Below, piece by piece: positions 35,255 through 43,935 of a stretch of DNA of 64,000 bases (the stretch's first letter is position 1; each line of letters opens with the position of its first letter). Source of the DNA: Methylobacterium sp. J-078 (GTDB lineage Bacteria > Pseudomonadota > Alphaproteobacteria > Rhizobiales > Beijerinckiaceae). The notes beneath the pieces are model-generated. The model did no database searches. It saw nothing but the letters and a program-made list of their open reading frames with translations, and was not told the origin of the DNA. The DNA lies in contig NZ_JAKSYI010000141.1 in assembly GCF_022829285.1 (NCBI RefSeq), positions 1 through 64,000 on the forward strand, read 5' to 3'. The translations under genes were made by a program, and so were the position numbers.

Positions 35255-35453
35255 TGCCCCCCGGAGCGGTCCGCTCGCGCGGTGCCGCTCCCACCCGTTT
35301 GCCCCTCGGGCCGAGGCGTCACGCCCGGCCCCCGACCGACCTCCCGTCCGAACAGGCGGGAAGGACCGCCCCGAGCCGCGCCGCGCGGCCCGAGGCGCAC
35401 CCCGCCGTCTCCCGATCCGCGGGCGCGGCCAGTCACAGCGGAGGTTTGAACCG

Positions 35454-35675
35454 ATGGCCAATGGCATTGTCGAGAAACCGAGCAGCCTGTCCGGGCTGAC
35501 GGAACCGGAAGCCAAGGAGTTCCACGCGATCTTCTTGACGAGCTTCATCATCTTCACGGCGATCGCCGTGGTCGCCCACATCCTCGTGTGGCTGTGGCGC
35601 CCGTGGCTGCCCGGACCGAAGGGCTACGCCGCCCTCGAGACGGCGGCCCAGGGCGTCGTCTCCCTGCTCTCCTGA
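35454..35675 (+). CDS. pufB: Light-harvesting 1 beta polypeptide
   Basis: A 73-residue LH1 beta chain. The bacteriochlorophyll-liganding His lies in AVVAHILVWLWRPW at the membrane segment, and GLTEPEAKEFHAIFL is the typical N-terminal cytoplasmic part. It is followed 14 bp later by pufA. A 199-bp spacer, which could hold an additional puf promoter or processing site, precedes it. The C-terminal extension GYAALETAAQGVVSLLS is longer than in some species. Confidence 0.96.
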   Translation: MANGIVEKPSSLSGLTEPEAKEFHAIFLTSFIIFTAIAVVAHILVWLWRPWLPGPKGYAALETAAQGVVSLLS

Positions 35676-35689
35676 GAAGGACCCTCATC

Positions 35690-35878
35690 ATGCACAAGGT
35701 CTGGCTTCTCTTCGATCCGCGCCGCACCCTGGTGGCGCTCTTCACCTTCCTGTTCGTCCTGGCGCTGCTGATCCACTTCATCCTGCTCAGCACCGACCGG
35801 TTCAACTGGCTGGAAGGCCCCAAGGCGCCGCGCGCGGCCAACGCGCAGACGCTGGTTCTGCCGACGATGCCCGCCTGA
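35690..35878 (+). CDS. pufA: Light-harvesting 1 alpha polypeptide
   Basis: A 62-residue LH1 alpha chain beginning MHKVWLLFDPRRTLVA. The ligand His is in LALLIHFILLSTDRFNWL. It pairs with PufB and two bacteriochlorophylls in the ring around the reaction centre. AAGGA lies ahead of ATG 35690. An mRNA hairpin follows before pufL. Confidence 0.96.
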   Translation: MHKVWLLFDPRRTLVALFTFLFVLALLIHFILLSTDRFNWLEGPKAPRAANAQTLVLPTMPA

Positions 35879-35923
35879 CCGGGCCGGCATCCAGAGCAGA
35901 ATACCCCGAACACGGATGATCGG

Positions 35924-35945
35924 CGGGCTGGCCACGAGCCACCCG
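35924..35945 (+). other. Intercistronic mRNA hairpin pufA-pufL
   Basis: CGGG(C)TGGC and GCCACCCG form an 8-bp stem with one bulge around CACGA. A stem here would protect the pufBA message from 3' decay and favour excess antenna over reaction centre, as known for Rhodobacter puf mRNA. Assignment is by position. Confidence 0.5.
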
Positions 35946-35986
35946 TCGGCCATCGCCAAAGAGCGTGGTGGGCCTGGGAGGTCGCG

Positions 35987-36811
35987 ATGGCGATGCTGAG
36001 CTTCGAACGAAAATACCGCATCCGCGGCGGCACCCTGGTCGGCGGAGACCTGTTCGATTTCTGGGTCGGGCCGTTCTACGTCGGCTTCTTCGGCGTCACG
36101 ACGCTGTTCTTCTCGGTGCTGGGCACTGCCCTGATCATCTACGGCGCGGCGCTCGGGCCGACCTGGAACATCTGGCAGATCAACATCGCGCCGCCCGACC
36201 TCAAGTACGGGCTGGCGCTCGCGCCCCTCCAGGAAGGCGGCCTCTGGCAGATCATCACCTTCTGCGCGGTGGGCGCGTTTTCCTCCTGGGCCCTGCGCGA
36301 GGTCGAGATCTGCCGCAAGCTCGGCATCGGCTACCACGTGCCCTTCGCCTTCTCGGTGGCGATCCTGGCCTACGTCACCCTGGTGGTGGTGCGGCCCCTC
36401 CTGATGGGCGCCTGGGGCCACGGCTTCCCGTACGGCATCCTGTCCCACCTCGATTGGGTCTCGAACACCGGCTACCAGTACCTGCACTTCCACTACAATC
36501 CGGCGCACATGCTGGCGGTGACGTTCTTCTTCACCACGACGCTGGCGCTCTCGCTGCACGGCTCGCTGATCCTGTCCTCCACCAATCCGGGCAAGGGCGA
36601 GGTGGTGAAGACGCCCGAGCACGAGGACACGTTCTTCCGCGACACCATCGGCTACTCGATCGGCACGCTGGGCATCCACCGGCTCGGCCTGTTCCTGGCG
36701 CTCTCGGCGGGCTTCTGGAGCGCGGTCTGCATCGTCATCAGCGGCCCGATCTGGACCCGCGGCTGGCCCGAGTGGTGGGGCTGGTGGCTCAACCTTCCCG
36801 TCTGGCGCTGA
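35987..36811 (+). CDS. pufL: Photosynthetic reaction centre L subunit
   Basis: A 274-residue five-helix protein. The His ligands to the bacteriochlorophylls and iron are visible in IGYHVPFAF, FPYGILSHLDW, FHYNPAHMLAV and LALSLHGSLIL. Length and the terminal WWLNLPVWR are typical. With PufM it binds the special pair, pheophytin and quinone QA/QB. GGGAGG lies just upstream of ATG 35987. pufM follows after 27 bp. Confidence 0.98.
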   Translation: MAMLSFERKYRIRGGTLVGGDLFDFWVGPFYVGFFGVTTLFFSVLGTALIIYGAALGPTWNIWQINIAPPDLKYGLALAPLQEGGLWQIITFCAVGAFSSWALREVEICRKLGIGYHVPFAFSVAILAYVTLVVVRPLLMGAWGHGFPYGILSHLDWVSNTGYQYLHFHYNPAHMLAVTFFFTTTLALSLHGSLILSSTNPGKGEVVKTPEHEDTFFRDTIGYSIGTLGIHRLGLFLALSAGFWSAVCIVISGPIWTRGWPEWWGWWLNLPVWR

Positions 36812-36838
36812 TCTCGGAAAAGGGAGGCTCGTGACACC

Positions 36839-37831
36839 ATGGCCTACTACCAGAACATCTTCTCCGAAGTGCAGGTCCGTCCGATCGCGCCGGACCTCGG
36901 CATCCCGGTGGACTCCAACAAGCGCTGGGGCACGCCGTTCAACTCCTACCTGTTCGGCCTCATCGGCAACGCGCAGGTCGGCCCGATCTACATCGGCTAT
37001 CTCGGGGCGCTCTCCTTCGCCTGCGGGCTGATCGCCTTCGAGATCATCGGCCTCAACATGTGGGCTAGCGTGAACTGGGACCCGGTCCAGTTCGTGCGCC
37101 AGTTGCCCTGGCTGGCGCTGGAGCCGCCGCGACCGCAATACGGCCTGCGGGTGCTGCCGCCGCTGGCCGAGGGCGGCTGGTGGCTGATCGCCGGCTTCTT
37201 CCTCACCGCCTCGGTGCTGCTCTGGTGGCTGCGCCTGTTCCGCCGGGCCAAGGCGCTCGGTCTGGGCTACCACGTGCCCTGGGCCTTCGCCTCCGCGATC
37301 TGGCTGTTCCTGGTGCTGGGCTTCATCCGCCCCGTGCTGATGGGCTCCTGGTCGGAGGCGGTGCCCTTCGGCATCTTCCCCCACCTCGACTGGACCGCCG
37401 CCTTCTCGCTCCGCTACGGCAATCTGTTCTACAACCCGTTCCACATGCTCTCCATCGTCTTCCTGTACGGGTCGACGCTGCTCTTCGCGATGCATGGCGG
37501 CACCATCCTGGCGGTGAGCCGCTTCGGCGGCGAGCGTGAGATCGACCAGATCGTCGATCGCGGCACCGCCACCGAGCGCGCCGCCCTGTTCTGGCGCTGG
37601 ACCATGGGCTTCAACGCCACCATGGAATCGGTCCACCGCTGGGCCTGGTGGTTCGCGGTCCTGACCACGCTCACCGGCGGCATCGGCATCCTGCTCACCG
37701 GCACGGTGGTCGACAACTGGTACCTCTGGGCGGTCAAGCACGGCGTCGCCCCGGCCTATCCGCAGGTCTACCCGCCCGTGATCGATCCCCTCGCCACCTC
37801 TGCCACCACCATTCCCGGGGGAGCTCCATGA
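36839..37831 (+). CDS. pufM: Photosynthetic reaction centre M subunit
   Basis: A 330-residue five-helix protein. Family landmarks are LGYHVPWAFASAIWLF, FGIFPHLDWTAAFS, FYNPFHMLSIVFLYGS and the HRWAWWFAVL region that binds iron with PufL. It starts MAYYQNIFSEVQVRPIAPDL. The C-terminal tail extends slightly beyond the Rhodobacter form, as usual when a tetraheme cytochrome (PufC) is present. It overlaps pufC by ATGA. Confidence 0.98.
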   Translation: MAYYQNIFSEVQVRPIAPDLGIPVDSNKRWGTPFNSYLFGLIGNAQVGPIYIGYLGALSFACGLIAFEIIGLNMWASVNWDPVQFVRQLPWLALEPPRPQYGLRVLPPLAEGGWWLIAGFFLTASVLLWWLRLFRRAKALGLGYHVPWAFASAIWLFLVLGFIRPVLMGSWSEAVPFGIFPHLDWTAAFSLRYGNLFYNPFHMLSIVFLYGSTLLFAMHGGTILAVSRFGGEREIDQIVDRGTATERAALFWRWTMGFNATMESVHRWAWWFAVLTTLTGGIGILLTGTVVDNWYLWAVKHGVAPAYPQVYPPVIDPLATSATTIPGGAP

Positions 37832-38970
37832 AGATCTTCTTCACCGTCCTCGGAGCCGCCGTCGCCTTCTTCCTCACGGTGGCGATGATCGGGTTGACCG
37901 ATTGGGACCGGCCGCCCCTGGCGGTCCAGCAGAACGGCTATCGCGGCACCGCGATGGCGCAGGTCCACACCCGCGAGGCGGTGGCGGAGAAGAAGGAGGC
38001 CAACCTGGCACCCGCACCCGCCGACCCGGCCGAACCCGGCGACGATCTCGCCGGCACCACCTACGAGAACGTCCAGGTCCTCAAGAACGTCAGCGTCAAC
38101 GAGTTCAACCGCCTGATGGTCTCGATGACCGAGTGGGTCAGCCCCGAGCAGGGCTGCACCTACTGCCACAACACCGAGAACATGGCCGACGACAGCCTCT
38201 ACCAGAAGAAGGTCGCCCGCCGGATGCTGCAGATGACCCAGCATCTCAACAGCGACTGGAAGGACAAGCACACGGGTGGGGCCGGCGTGACCTGCTACAC
38301 CTGCCACCGGGGCCAGCCGGTGCCGGCCAACATCTGGTTCACCGATCCGGGCCCGAACCGCCCCGGCGGCTTCACGGCCCGCAACAACGGCCAGAACCTC
38401 GCCAAGAGCTCGGTCGGCCTCGCCTCGCTGCCCTACGACACGCTCACCGAGTACCTCGCCGACAAGACCATCGACAACAACGTGATCCGGGTGAATTCGA
38501 CCACGGCCCTGCCCACCACCAAGGGCAAGCCGATCCAGGACGCGGAGAAGACCTACGGCCTGATGATCCACATGTCGGAGGGCTTAGGGGTCAACTGCAC
38601 CTTCTGCCACAACACCCGGGCGATCTCGAACTGGTCGCAGAGCACGCCGCAGCGGACCACCGCCTGGCACGGCATCCGGATGGTGCGGGACATCAACGGC
38701 AACTACCTGGAGCCGCTGACCTCCACCTTCCCGCCCAACCGCCTCGGGGCGCTCGGCGACGTGCCGAAGGTGAACTGCACCACCTGCCACAACGGACAGA
38801 GCAAGCCCCTCAACGGCGCCCACGTGGTGGACGCCTATCCGGAGCTCGCCAAATCCACCGAGACCGCCAGCGCGACCCCGCCCGCCACGCCGGCGGATCC
38901 GCCCACAATGCCGGCGAACCCGCCCACCATGCCGGCGACCCCGGCGCAACCCGCGCCCGCGCCGCAATAG
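37828..38970 (+). CDS. pufC: Reaction-centre tetraheme cytochrome c subunit
   Basis: A 380-residue protein with an N-terminal membrane anchor (IFFTVLGAAVAFFLTVAMIGL) and no lipobox Cys. Four heme c sites are visible: CTYCH, CYTCH, CTFCH and CTTCH, in two pairs. It re-reduces the photo-oxidised special pair from soluble cytochrome c. The C-terminus is an unusual Pro/Ala/Thr-rich tail of about 35 residues with PPTMPAN-type repeats. It is the last cistron of the superoperon and is followed by a hairpin terminator. Confidence 0.97.
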   Translation: MKIFFTVLGAAVAFFLTVAMIGLTDWDRPPLAVQQNGYRGTAMAQVHTREAVAEKKEANLAPAPADPAEPGDDLAGTTYENVQVLKNVSVNEFNRLMVSMTEWVSPEQGCTYCHNTENMADDSLYQKKVARRMLQMTQHLNSDWKDKHTGGAGVTCYTCHRGQPVPANIWFTDPGPNRPGGFTARNNGQNLAKSSVGLASLPYDTLTEYLADKTIDNNVIRVNSTTALPTTKGKPIQDAEKTYGLMIHMSEGLGVNCTFCHNTRAISNWSQSTPQRTTAWHGIRMVRDINGNYLEPLTSTFPPNRLGALGDVPKVNCTTCHNGQSKPLNGAHVVDAYPELAKSTETASATPPATPADPPTMPANPPTMPATPAQPAPAPQ

Positions 38971-38995
38971 CGGCCCGGGGCGAGGGCGAGACGAC

Positions 38996-39028
38996 AGAGG
39001 CCGCCCGGGCAACCGGACGGCCTCTTTC
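38996..39028 (+). terminator. Terminator of the bch-puf superoperon
   Basis: AGAGGCCG/CGGCCTCT (8 bp) encloses CCGG-GCAA-CCGG, then TTT. It lies 25 bp after pufC. Confidence 0.75.
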
Positions 39029-39111
39029 GCTTGTGCGCTTCGCAGAGGGCGGGTTGACGTCGTAACCCCATCAGCGGGTCGATCGCATCCGCAAGTCCGA
39101 GGCATTGCCCG

Positions 39112-39205
39112 GCTCTCCTCCCCCTTATGGGGAGGCGTTGGAAGTGGGGGTGGCTCCGCCAGCCTCCGCCGGCTGAGGGTCACTCAACGACCGCCACCCC
39201 TCAGA
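39112..39205. repeat. REP-like palindromic intergenic repeat
   Basis: Sequence such as CTCCTCCCCCTTATGGGGAG followed by GTGGGGGTGGC and, 50 bp on, CGCCACCCCTCA forms nested inverted repeats. This composition is typical of the dispersed palindromic units found between alphaproteobacterial genes. Other copies are needed to prove it. Confidence 0.45.
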
Positions 39206-39304
39206 TAAAAGCCAATCAGCTTGACCGCGCGAATGGCTGATGAGGGTGGTTTGCTGTCTGTCCGCTTTCAGGAGAACCGGTAGTGGATCAGGTTCAGAAC
39301 GCCG

Positions 39305-40270
39305 TCATGCGACACCCTTAACTGGCACGACATCAACCTCTTTTCGGCGACGCTGTGCCAAGCGGCCGGGCCGGTTTCCTTCTGACAGCCGATCCGCGAG
39401 TGCATCAATGGCGAGGCGGGACCGCAACGGCAGGTAGCGCGTCGCGGGCCAAACGGCGAAGCAATCCACCGTCGTACAAGGCCGGTCCGCCCAGATCTCG
39501 ACGAGTTCGCCCGTCTGCACGCTGTCGCGGATCAGCCAGTGGGGAAGCCAGCAGAGCCCGAGGCCCGCGCGGGCCGCGTCCGCGATCACCTCGATGTCGT
39601 CGAAGCGCAGTCGGGCGGCAATGGCAACGGCCACGAGTGCGCCATCGGCATCGGGAAGCCGCCAGCCGTATTCTCGATCGCCGCACGCGTAGATCAGCGT
39701 GTCGTGGGCGGCCAGATCCGCAAGTACCTCGGGATATCCGCGCGCCGACAGGTAGCCGGGAGCGGCGCAAAGCACCCGGTGTTCCGTGCTCAGGCGACGG
39801 GCGCGCAACGACGTTCCGTTGCCCAGCGCGCCGAACCGAACCCCGATGTCGAAGCCTTCGGCGATGACGTCGATGACGCGGTCGTTGAAGCTCAGTTCAA
39901 GTTCGAGCTTCGGGTGCTCCTTGGCGTAATCGAGCAGGATCGGTGCGGCACGGCGCCGGCCGAAAAGAACCGGCATTGAGATGCGCAGCCGTCCTGCGAC
40001 CTCGCGGCGGCCTGAGTCGAGGAGGGCCTCGCCGGTACGAAGTTCATCGACGGCGCGCTGGCAGTGTTCGTAGAATTGCTGGCCATCCTCCGTCAGGCTC
40101 TGGGCCCGGGTCGTCCGCTGGAACAGCCGGACGCCGAGGCGTTCTTCGAGGCGGGCGACGGATTTACCAATAGCGGAGCGTGACAGCGCTAGGCGATCCG
40201 CCGCACGGGCGAAACTACCGGCCTCGACCGCCTCGACGAAGATCTGCACACCGTCGAACCTGTCTCGCAT
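39305..40270 (-). CDS. LysR family transcriptional regulator
   Basis: A 321-residue regulator. The N-terminal winged helix-turn-helix spans FVEAVEAGSFARAADRL and LSRSAIGKSVARLEERLGVRLF; the C-terminal effector domain has the usual FDIGVRFG and LGLCWLPHWL elements. ATG 40270 has GAGG six bases upstream; two upstream ATGs exist. It is divergent from an aldo/keto reductase, the standard arrangement in which the LysR protein controls its neighbour. It belongs to the AaeR/DmlR-like branch by appearance; the inducer is unknown. Confidence 0.93.
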   Translation of the reverse strand: MRDRFDGVQIFVEAVEAGSFARAADRLALSRSAIGKSVARLEERLGVRLFQRTTRAQSLTEDGQQFYEHCQRAVDELRTGEALLDSGRREVAGRLRISMPVLFGRRRAAPILLDYAKEHPKLELELSFNDRVIDVIAEGFDIGVRFGALGNGTSLRARRLSTEHRVLCAAPGYLSARGYPEVLADLAAHDTLIYACGDREYGWRLPDADGALVAVAIAARLRFDDIEVIADAARAGLGLCWLPHWLIRDSVQTGELVEIWADRPCTTVDCFAVWPATRYLPLRSRLAIDALADRLSEGNRPGRLAQRRRKEVDVVPVKGVA

Positions 40271-40472
40271 TGTTGCCTCGGGCGCTTCCGGTTGCGCTGG
40301 CGGTTGTAGCATGTGAGGCAACAAAGAAGCGAACGATCCGACCTGATGTCGAGTGAAGATCTACGCTACGAATTCCTCAGACGCAGCGTGCGGTCTGGGC
40401 CAGCGTAGCCCCGGCCAAACGACCGCCGCCGTCGGTCACGGCCTCTGCCGGTGACCCATCCTGGAGACGTTC

Positions 40473-41387
40473 ATGGCCCCCCTTCAAAAGACCTTCCCGC
40501 TAACCGCCGATGTTCAGATCCCGGCCGTCGGCTTAGGCACCTATCTCATCGCGCCGGACCAGACCGCGGAAGCGGTCCGCACCGCGATCTCCATAGGCTA
40601 CCGGCACGTGGACACGGCCTCCGTCTACCAGAACGAGGAGGCCGTCGGCGCCGGCATGCACGCAGGTCTCCGTGACGCCGGGCTTCGCCGCGAGGACATG
40701 TTCGTCACTACGAAGCTGTGGCCCGGCGCCCGGGAGTTCGGCGAGGAGATCAAGTCGTACGAGGAGACGATCGCGGAGTGCGATGCGAGCCTGACGCGCC
40801 TGGGCCTCAAGGACGTCGACCTCTACCTCATCCACTCACCGCATGCCGGCGCCGGCCGCCTGGACCAGTGGCGCGCGATGCTGGAGATCAAGCGCAGCGG
40901 CAAGGCCCGCAGCGTCGGCGTCAGCAACTTCAGCCGGAAGCACCTGGAGGAGATCGAGGCGGCAGGGCTGACCATGCCGGACGTCAACCAGATCGAGCTC
41001 CATCCCTGGTCGCAGAAGCCGGATTTGATCGCCTACATGCGCGAGAGAAACATCACGCCCATCGCCTACAGCAGTCTCGCCCCCCTCTCCACCTGGCGCA
41101 TCGAGCCGGGACAGGACAGCGCCAAGACCGATGCGATGCGGGAGCCGGATGCGGTCTTCCAGACGATGGCCGCCAAGTACGGCGTGTCGGAAGCCCAGCT
41201 TCTCCTGCGTTGGGGCATCCAGAACGGGTATGCCGTCCTGCCCAAGAGCCTCAACCCCGAGCGCATGCGCCAGAACCTCGACCTTGACGGCTTCCGCATC
41301 GACGACGCGGACATGGCGACGATCCGCGATATGGATCGTGGCGATGGCCTGGCCTGGTCAATCGGCGATCCGGCCCACGTCGCCTGA
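40473..41387 (+). CDS. Aldo/keto reductase
   Basis: A 304-residue TIM-barrel NADPH reductase. GYRHVDTASVYQNEEAVG holds the catalytic Asp and Tyr, VTTKLWPGA the Lys, and LIHSPHAG the His of the AKR tetrad; SVGVSNFSRKHLEE and LPKSLNPERMRQNL are substrate and cofactor elements. It resembles 2,5-diketo-D-gluconate/methylglyoxal reductases. A CCTGGAGA element precedes the ATG. It is divergent from the LysR regulator, which probably controls it. Confidence 0.93.
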   Translation: MAPLQKTFPLTADVQIPAVGLGTYLIAPDQTAEAVRTAISIGYRHVDTASVYQNEEAVGAGMHAGLRDAGLRREDMFVTTKLWPGAREFGEEIKSYEETIAECDASLTRLGLKDVDLYLIHSPHAGAGRLDQWRAMLEIKRSGKARSVGVSNFSRKHLEEIEAAGLTMPDVNQIELHPWSQKPDLIAYMRERNITPIAYSSLAPLSTWRIEPGQDSAKTDAMREPDAVFQTMAAKYGVSEAQLLLRWGIQNGYAVLPKSLNPERMRQNLDLDGFRIDDADMATIRDMDRGDGLAWSIGDPAHVA

Positions 41388-41894
41388 GCGGGGCCGCCGG
41401 ACTGACGCGCCGACGCGCGTGAGGTCGACAGTCACGCCCTCGTGAGACGACACGGAGCATGGATGGTCTCGTACCCTTCATGCTGCGCTCGGCCACGTCT
41501 TACCTGGCGGCACGAATTGGAGCACGGGATTGTTGAGACGGACGATCCCCAAAGCCGAGCGAGAGGCTGCTACTGAGGTGCGCTCGCGCCGGCCTGTACG
41601 ACCGACTTGGGTCGGCATCAGCGCGTCCGGTCTACGACCGAGTTGGGTGGAATTGGAAACGGTCTGCTTTCCGGGGGAGGCTTGCGAAGCCAGCGGGCGG
41701 CAGGTACCTTTTCGGTGTCGAAAAGGACCAGTGCGGCATCGGTAAGCCCGCTCCCTCCACGTGAGGCTCCGTGTCACCCTTTGGGGTGAACCCGCGACAA
41801 GCAACGGTGCGATCCACCGGGGCTTGGCGCGCCTTCGTTTCGAATGATCGCACGACAAGGCCTGACGGACGCGCGCGATCACGGAGCGACTGTT
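41388..41894. other. Gene-free spacer with short degenerate repeats
   Basis: No supported gene on either strand. A short element TACGACCGACTTGGGT recurs as TACGACCGAGTTGGGT 36 bp later (41597 and 41633), and a hairpin-rich part follows. It looks like decayed non-coding sequence. Confidence 0.5.
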
Positions 41895-42212
41895 ATGCCG
41901 ATCATCACGGCCAACACCGGTATCATCACGCAAATCAACATCTTCACCGTGCCACAGGGTCGGCAACAACCGCTGATCGACCATCTGGCCCGAGCCGCGA
42001 GAGTGGCGCGCGAGGTCGATGGCTGGTTATCGGCTAGTCTGCACCGGAGCCTGGATGGAACGCGCGTGGCGAACTACGCGCAGAGCATGGATCGCGACGC
42101 AGCGCGACGCGTGTTCGATCATCTCTCAGCCAAGGGCCTCATCGACGGAAACCGGGGCTACGGCGAGGCGCATCCAGGTCTGTATGAGGTGGCGTTTACG
42201 TTGGAGCGATGA
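41895..42212 (+). CDS. Antibiotic biosynthesis monooxygenase (ABM) domain protein
   Basis: A 105-residue single-domain protein with the ferredoxin-like fold pattern of the ABM family: ITQINIFTVPQGRQQPLIDHLA, then DGWLSASLHRSLDGTRVANYAQ. Members are small dimeric monooxygenases or heme- and quinone-binding proteins. ATG 41895 (MPIITANTG) has GGAG eight bases upstream. It stands alone, and its substrate is unknown. Confidence 0.78.
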   Translation: MPIITANTGIITQINIFTVPQGRQQPLIDHLARAARVAREVDGWLSASLHRSLDGTRVANYAQSMDRDAARRVFDHLSAKGLIDGNRGYGEAHPGLYEVAFTLER

Positions 42213-42624
42213 CCTTTCGGCTTCAGCTTTGCAGGTATCACGAACGTTCTTGACGTCTGCGATGGGCGCAAATGGTCCCCGCATGGTCAGGCGGATTGGT
42301 CTTTGGCCCCAGACCCTCCTCACGAGAGAGGGGGACACGCTGCGCGCTTCAGGGCGCGGATCGGCCGGTTCACACGGACACTGTTGGCAGGATAGCGAAG
42401 AGAGAACCATGTCACGCACGCAGGTGCATTCCGGCGCTGCGGTACTCTGATACCGTAACCCGCAAGTCATTCTTAGAACACGGATTTCCGAAATTTTCGC
42501 CTGCCGATCCGCGTCCGCGCTTGACGCCTGAACCGCGCTCCCCTATTGGCTCTGGCAACGCCGCCGCGTCCTGCACGCGGCGGCGCATCGTTTTGACTTC
42601 AGACACCATACGGAACGCCACGGG
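42213..42624. other. Gene-free spacer containing the rplM promoter
   Basis: No gene is supported. The right end carries a promoter-like pair upstream of rplM (described separately); the rest is featureless by eye. Confidence 0.55.
42521..42549 (+). promoter_or_regulatory. Sigma-70-type promoter of rplM-rpsI
   Basis: TTGACG (42521-42526), a 17-bp spacer, and TATTGG (42544-42549) lie about 75 bp before the rplM start. The -35 is near consensus. Confidence 0.6.
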
Positions 42625-43086
42625 ATGAAGACCTTTTCTCTGAAGCCCGCCGACGTCGACAAGAAGTGGATCATCGTCGATGCGGAGGGCCTGGTCGTCG
42701 GCCGGCTCGCCTCCATCGTCGCCATGCGCCTGCGCGGCAAGCACAAGCCCGCGTACACGCCCCACGTCGATTGCGGCGACAACGTCATCGTCATCAACGC
42801 CGAGAAGGTGCAGTTCACCGGCCGCAAGCGCGAGCAGAAGGTGTACTACCACCACACCGGCTACCCGGGCGGCATCAAGGAGCGCACGGCCAAGTTCATC
42901 CTCGACGGACGCTTCCCCGAGCGCGTCGTGGAGAAGGCCGTCGAGCGCATGCTCCCGCGCGGTCCGCTCTTCCGCCAGATCATGGGCAACCTCCGGGTCT
43001 ACAAGGGCTCCGAGCATCCCCACACCGCCCAGCAGCCGCAGGCGCTCGACGTCGGCAGCCTCAACCGCAAGAACGTGAGCGCTTGA
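42625..43086 (+). CDS. rplM: 50S ribosomal protein L13
   Basis: A 153-residue ribosomal protein beginning MKTFSLKPADVDKKWIIVDA. VVGRLASIVAMRLRGKHK and GDNVIVINAEKV are typical, followed by MLPRGPLFRQIMGNLRVYKG. It starts the conserved rplM-rpsI pair; rpsI begins 2 bp after the stop. Confidence 0.98.
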   Translation: MKTFSLKPADVDKKWIIVDAEGLVVGRLASIVAMRLRGKHKPAYTPHVDCGDNVIVINAEKVQFTGRKREQKVYYHHTGYPGGIKERTAKFILDGRFPERVVEKAVERMLPRGPLFRQIMGNLRVYKGSEHPHTAQQPQALDVGSLNRKNVSA

Positions 43087-43088
43087 TC

Positions 43089-43568
43089 ATGGCGACCCTC
43101 CAGTCCCTCTCCGACCTGAACCGCGCGAACGTCGAGAACCCCGAGAACGCGGCGCCCGTCCACGTTCAGAAGCTCGATGCCCAGGGCCGCGCCTACGCCA
43201 CCGGCAAGCGCAAGGACGCGGTCGCCCGCGTCTGGATCAAGCCCGGCAACGGCACCGTCGTGGTCAACGGCCGCGCGGTCGAGGTGTACTTCGCCCGTCC
43301 CGTGCTGCGCATGATCCTGCGCCAGCCGCTCACCATCGCCAACCGCGTCGACCAGTACGACATCACCGTCACGGTGCATGGCGGCGGTCTCTCGGGTCAG
43401 GCCGGCGCCGTGCGCCACGGCCTCTCCAAGGCGCTGACCTACTACGAGCCCGAACTGCGCGCGCCCCTGAAGCGCGAAGGCTTCCTCACCCGCGACAGCC
43501 GCGTGGTCGAGCGCAAGAAGTACGGCCGCAAGAAGGCCCGCCGCAGCTTCCAGTTCTCCAAGCGCTGA
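43089..43568 (+). CDS. rpsI: 30S ribosomal protein S9
   Basis: A 159-residue protein with an N-terminal extension of about 30 residues typical of alphaproteobacteria, then AYATGKRKDAVARVWIKPG, GGGLSGQAGAVRHGLSKAL and the basic C-terminal tail KKARRSFQFSKR that reaches the P-site tRNA. It follows rplM by 2 bp and ends at an intrinsic terminator. Confidence 0.98.
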   Translation: MATLQSLSDLNRANVENPENAAPVHVQKLDAQGRAYATGKRKDAVARVWIKPGNGTVVVNGRAVEVYFARPVLRMILRQPLTIANRVDQYDITVTVHGGGLSGQAGAVRHGLSKALTYYEPELRAPLKREGFLTRDSRVVERKKYGRKKARRSFQFSKR

Positions 43569-43591
43569 GGCGTTTCGACAGGTATACGGAC

Positions 43592-43619
43592 AGGGCGGCT
43601 TCGGCCGCCCTTTCTTTTT
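43592..43619 (+). terminator. Intrinsic terminator after rpsI
   Basis: AGGGCGGC-TTCG-GCCGCCCT, 8 bp with a stable UUCG loop, followed by TTTCTTTTT. Confidence 0.95.
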
Positions 43620-43648
43620 GAGCCGCCACAGCGAGAGACGAACCCACG

Positions 43649-43900
43649 ATGGCCAAACCCTTCCGGCGTGTCCGCGAGCCCGATGCGTCCGCCGTCACCC
43701 TCTGCCTCGCGGAAAGCGACGGCGCGACCACCGGGGAGGTGAAGCTGGCCGACGGCCGCCTGTTCAGCACCACCGGAGCGCTGCCCATCGCCCAGGCCTT
43801 CGGAATCGCCGTGCACGTGGCCAACGAGAGCGGCCGGGAGATCGTGGTGATCGACCCGCGCAACCTCTGGAAGTCGAGCTGGGGCGAACTCGTCGCCTGA
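43649..43900 (+). CDS. Small hypothetical protein, 83 residues
   Basis: An 83-residue protein MAKPFRRVREPDASAV..., mixed alpha/beta by appearance, with ADGRLFSTTGALPIAQAFG and ending NLWKSSWGELVA. No family is recognised. It starts just after the rpsI terminator and has its own bidirectional hairpin downstream. Confidence 0.62.
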   Translation: MAKPFRRVREPDASAVTLCLAESDGATTGEVKLADGRLFSTTGALPIAQAFGIAVHVANESGREIVVIDPRNLWKSSWGELVA

Positions 43901-43904
43901 GGGC

Positions 43905-43926
43905 GCGGGCCCGGTATAGGGCCCGC
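43905..43926. terminator. Bidirectional hairpin between convergent genes
   Basis: GCGGGCCC/GGGCCCGC, perfect 8-bp stem with loop GGTATA, between the 83-residue protein gene and the convergent DUF5872 gene. Confidence 0.65.
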
Positions 43927-43935
43927 ACGCTTGCG

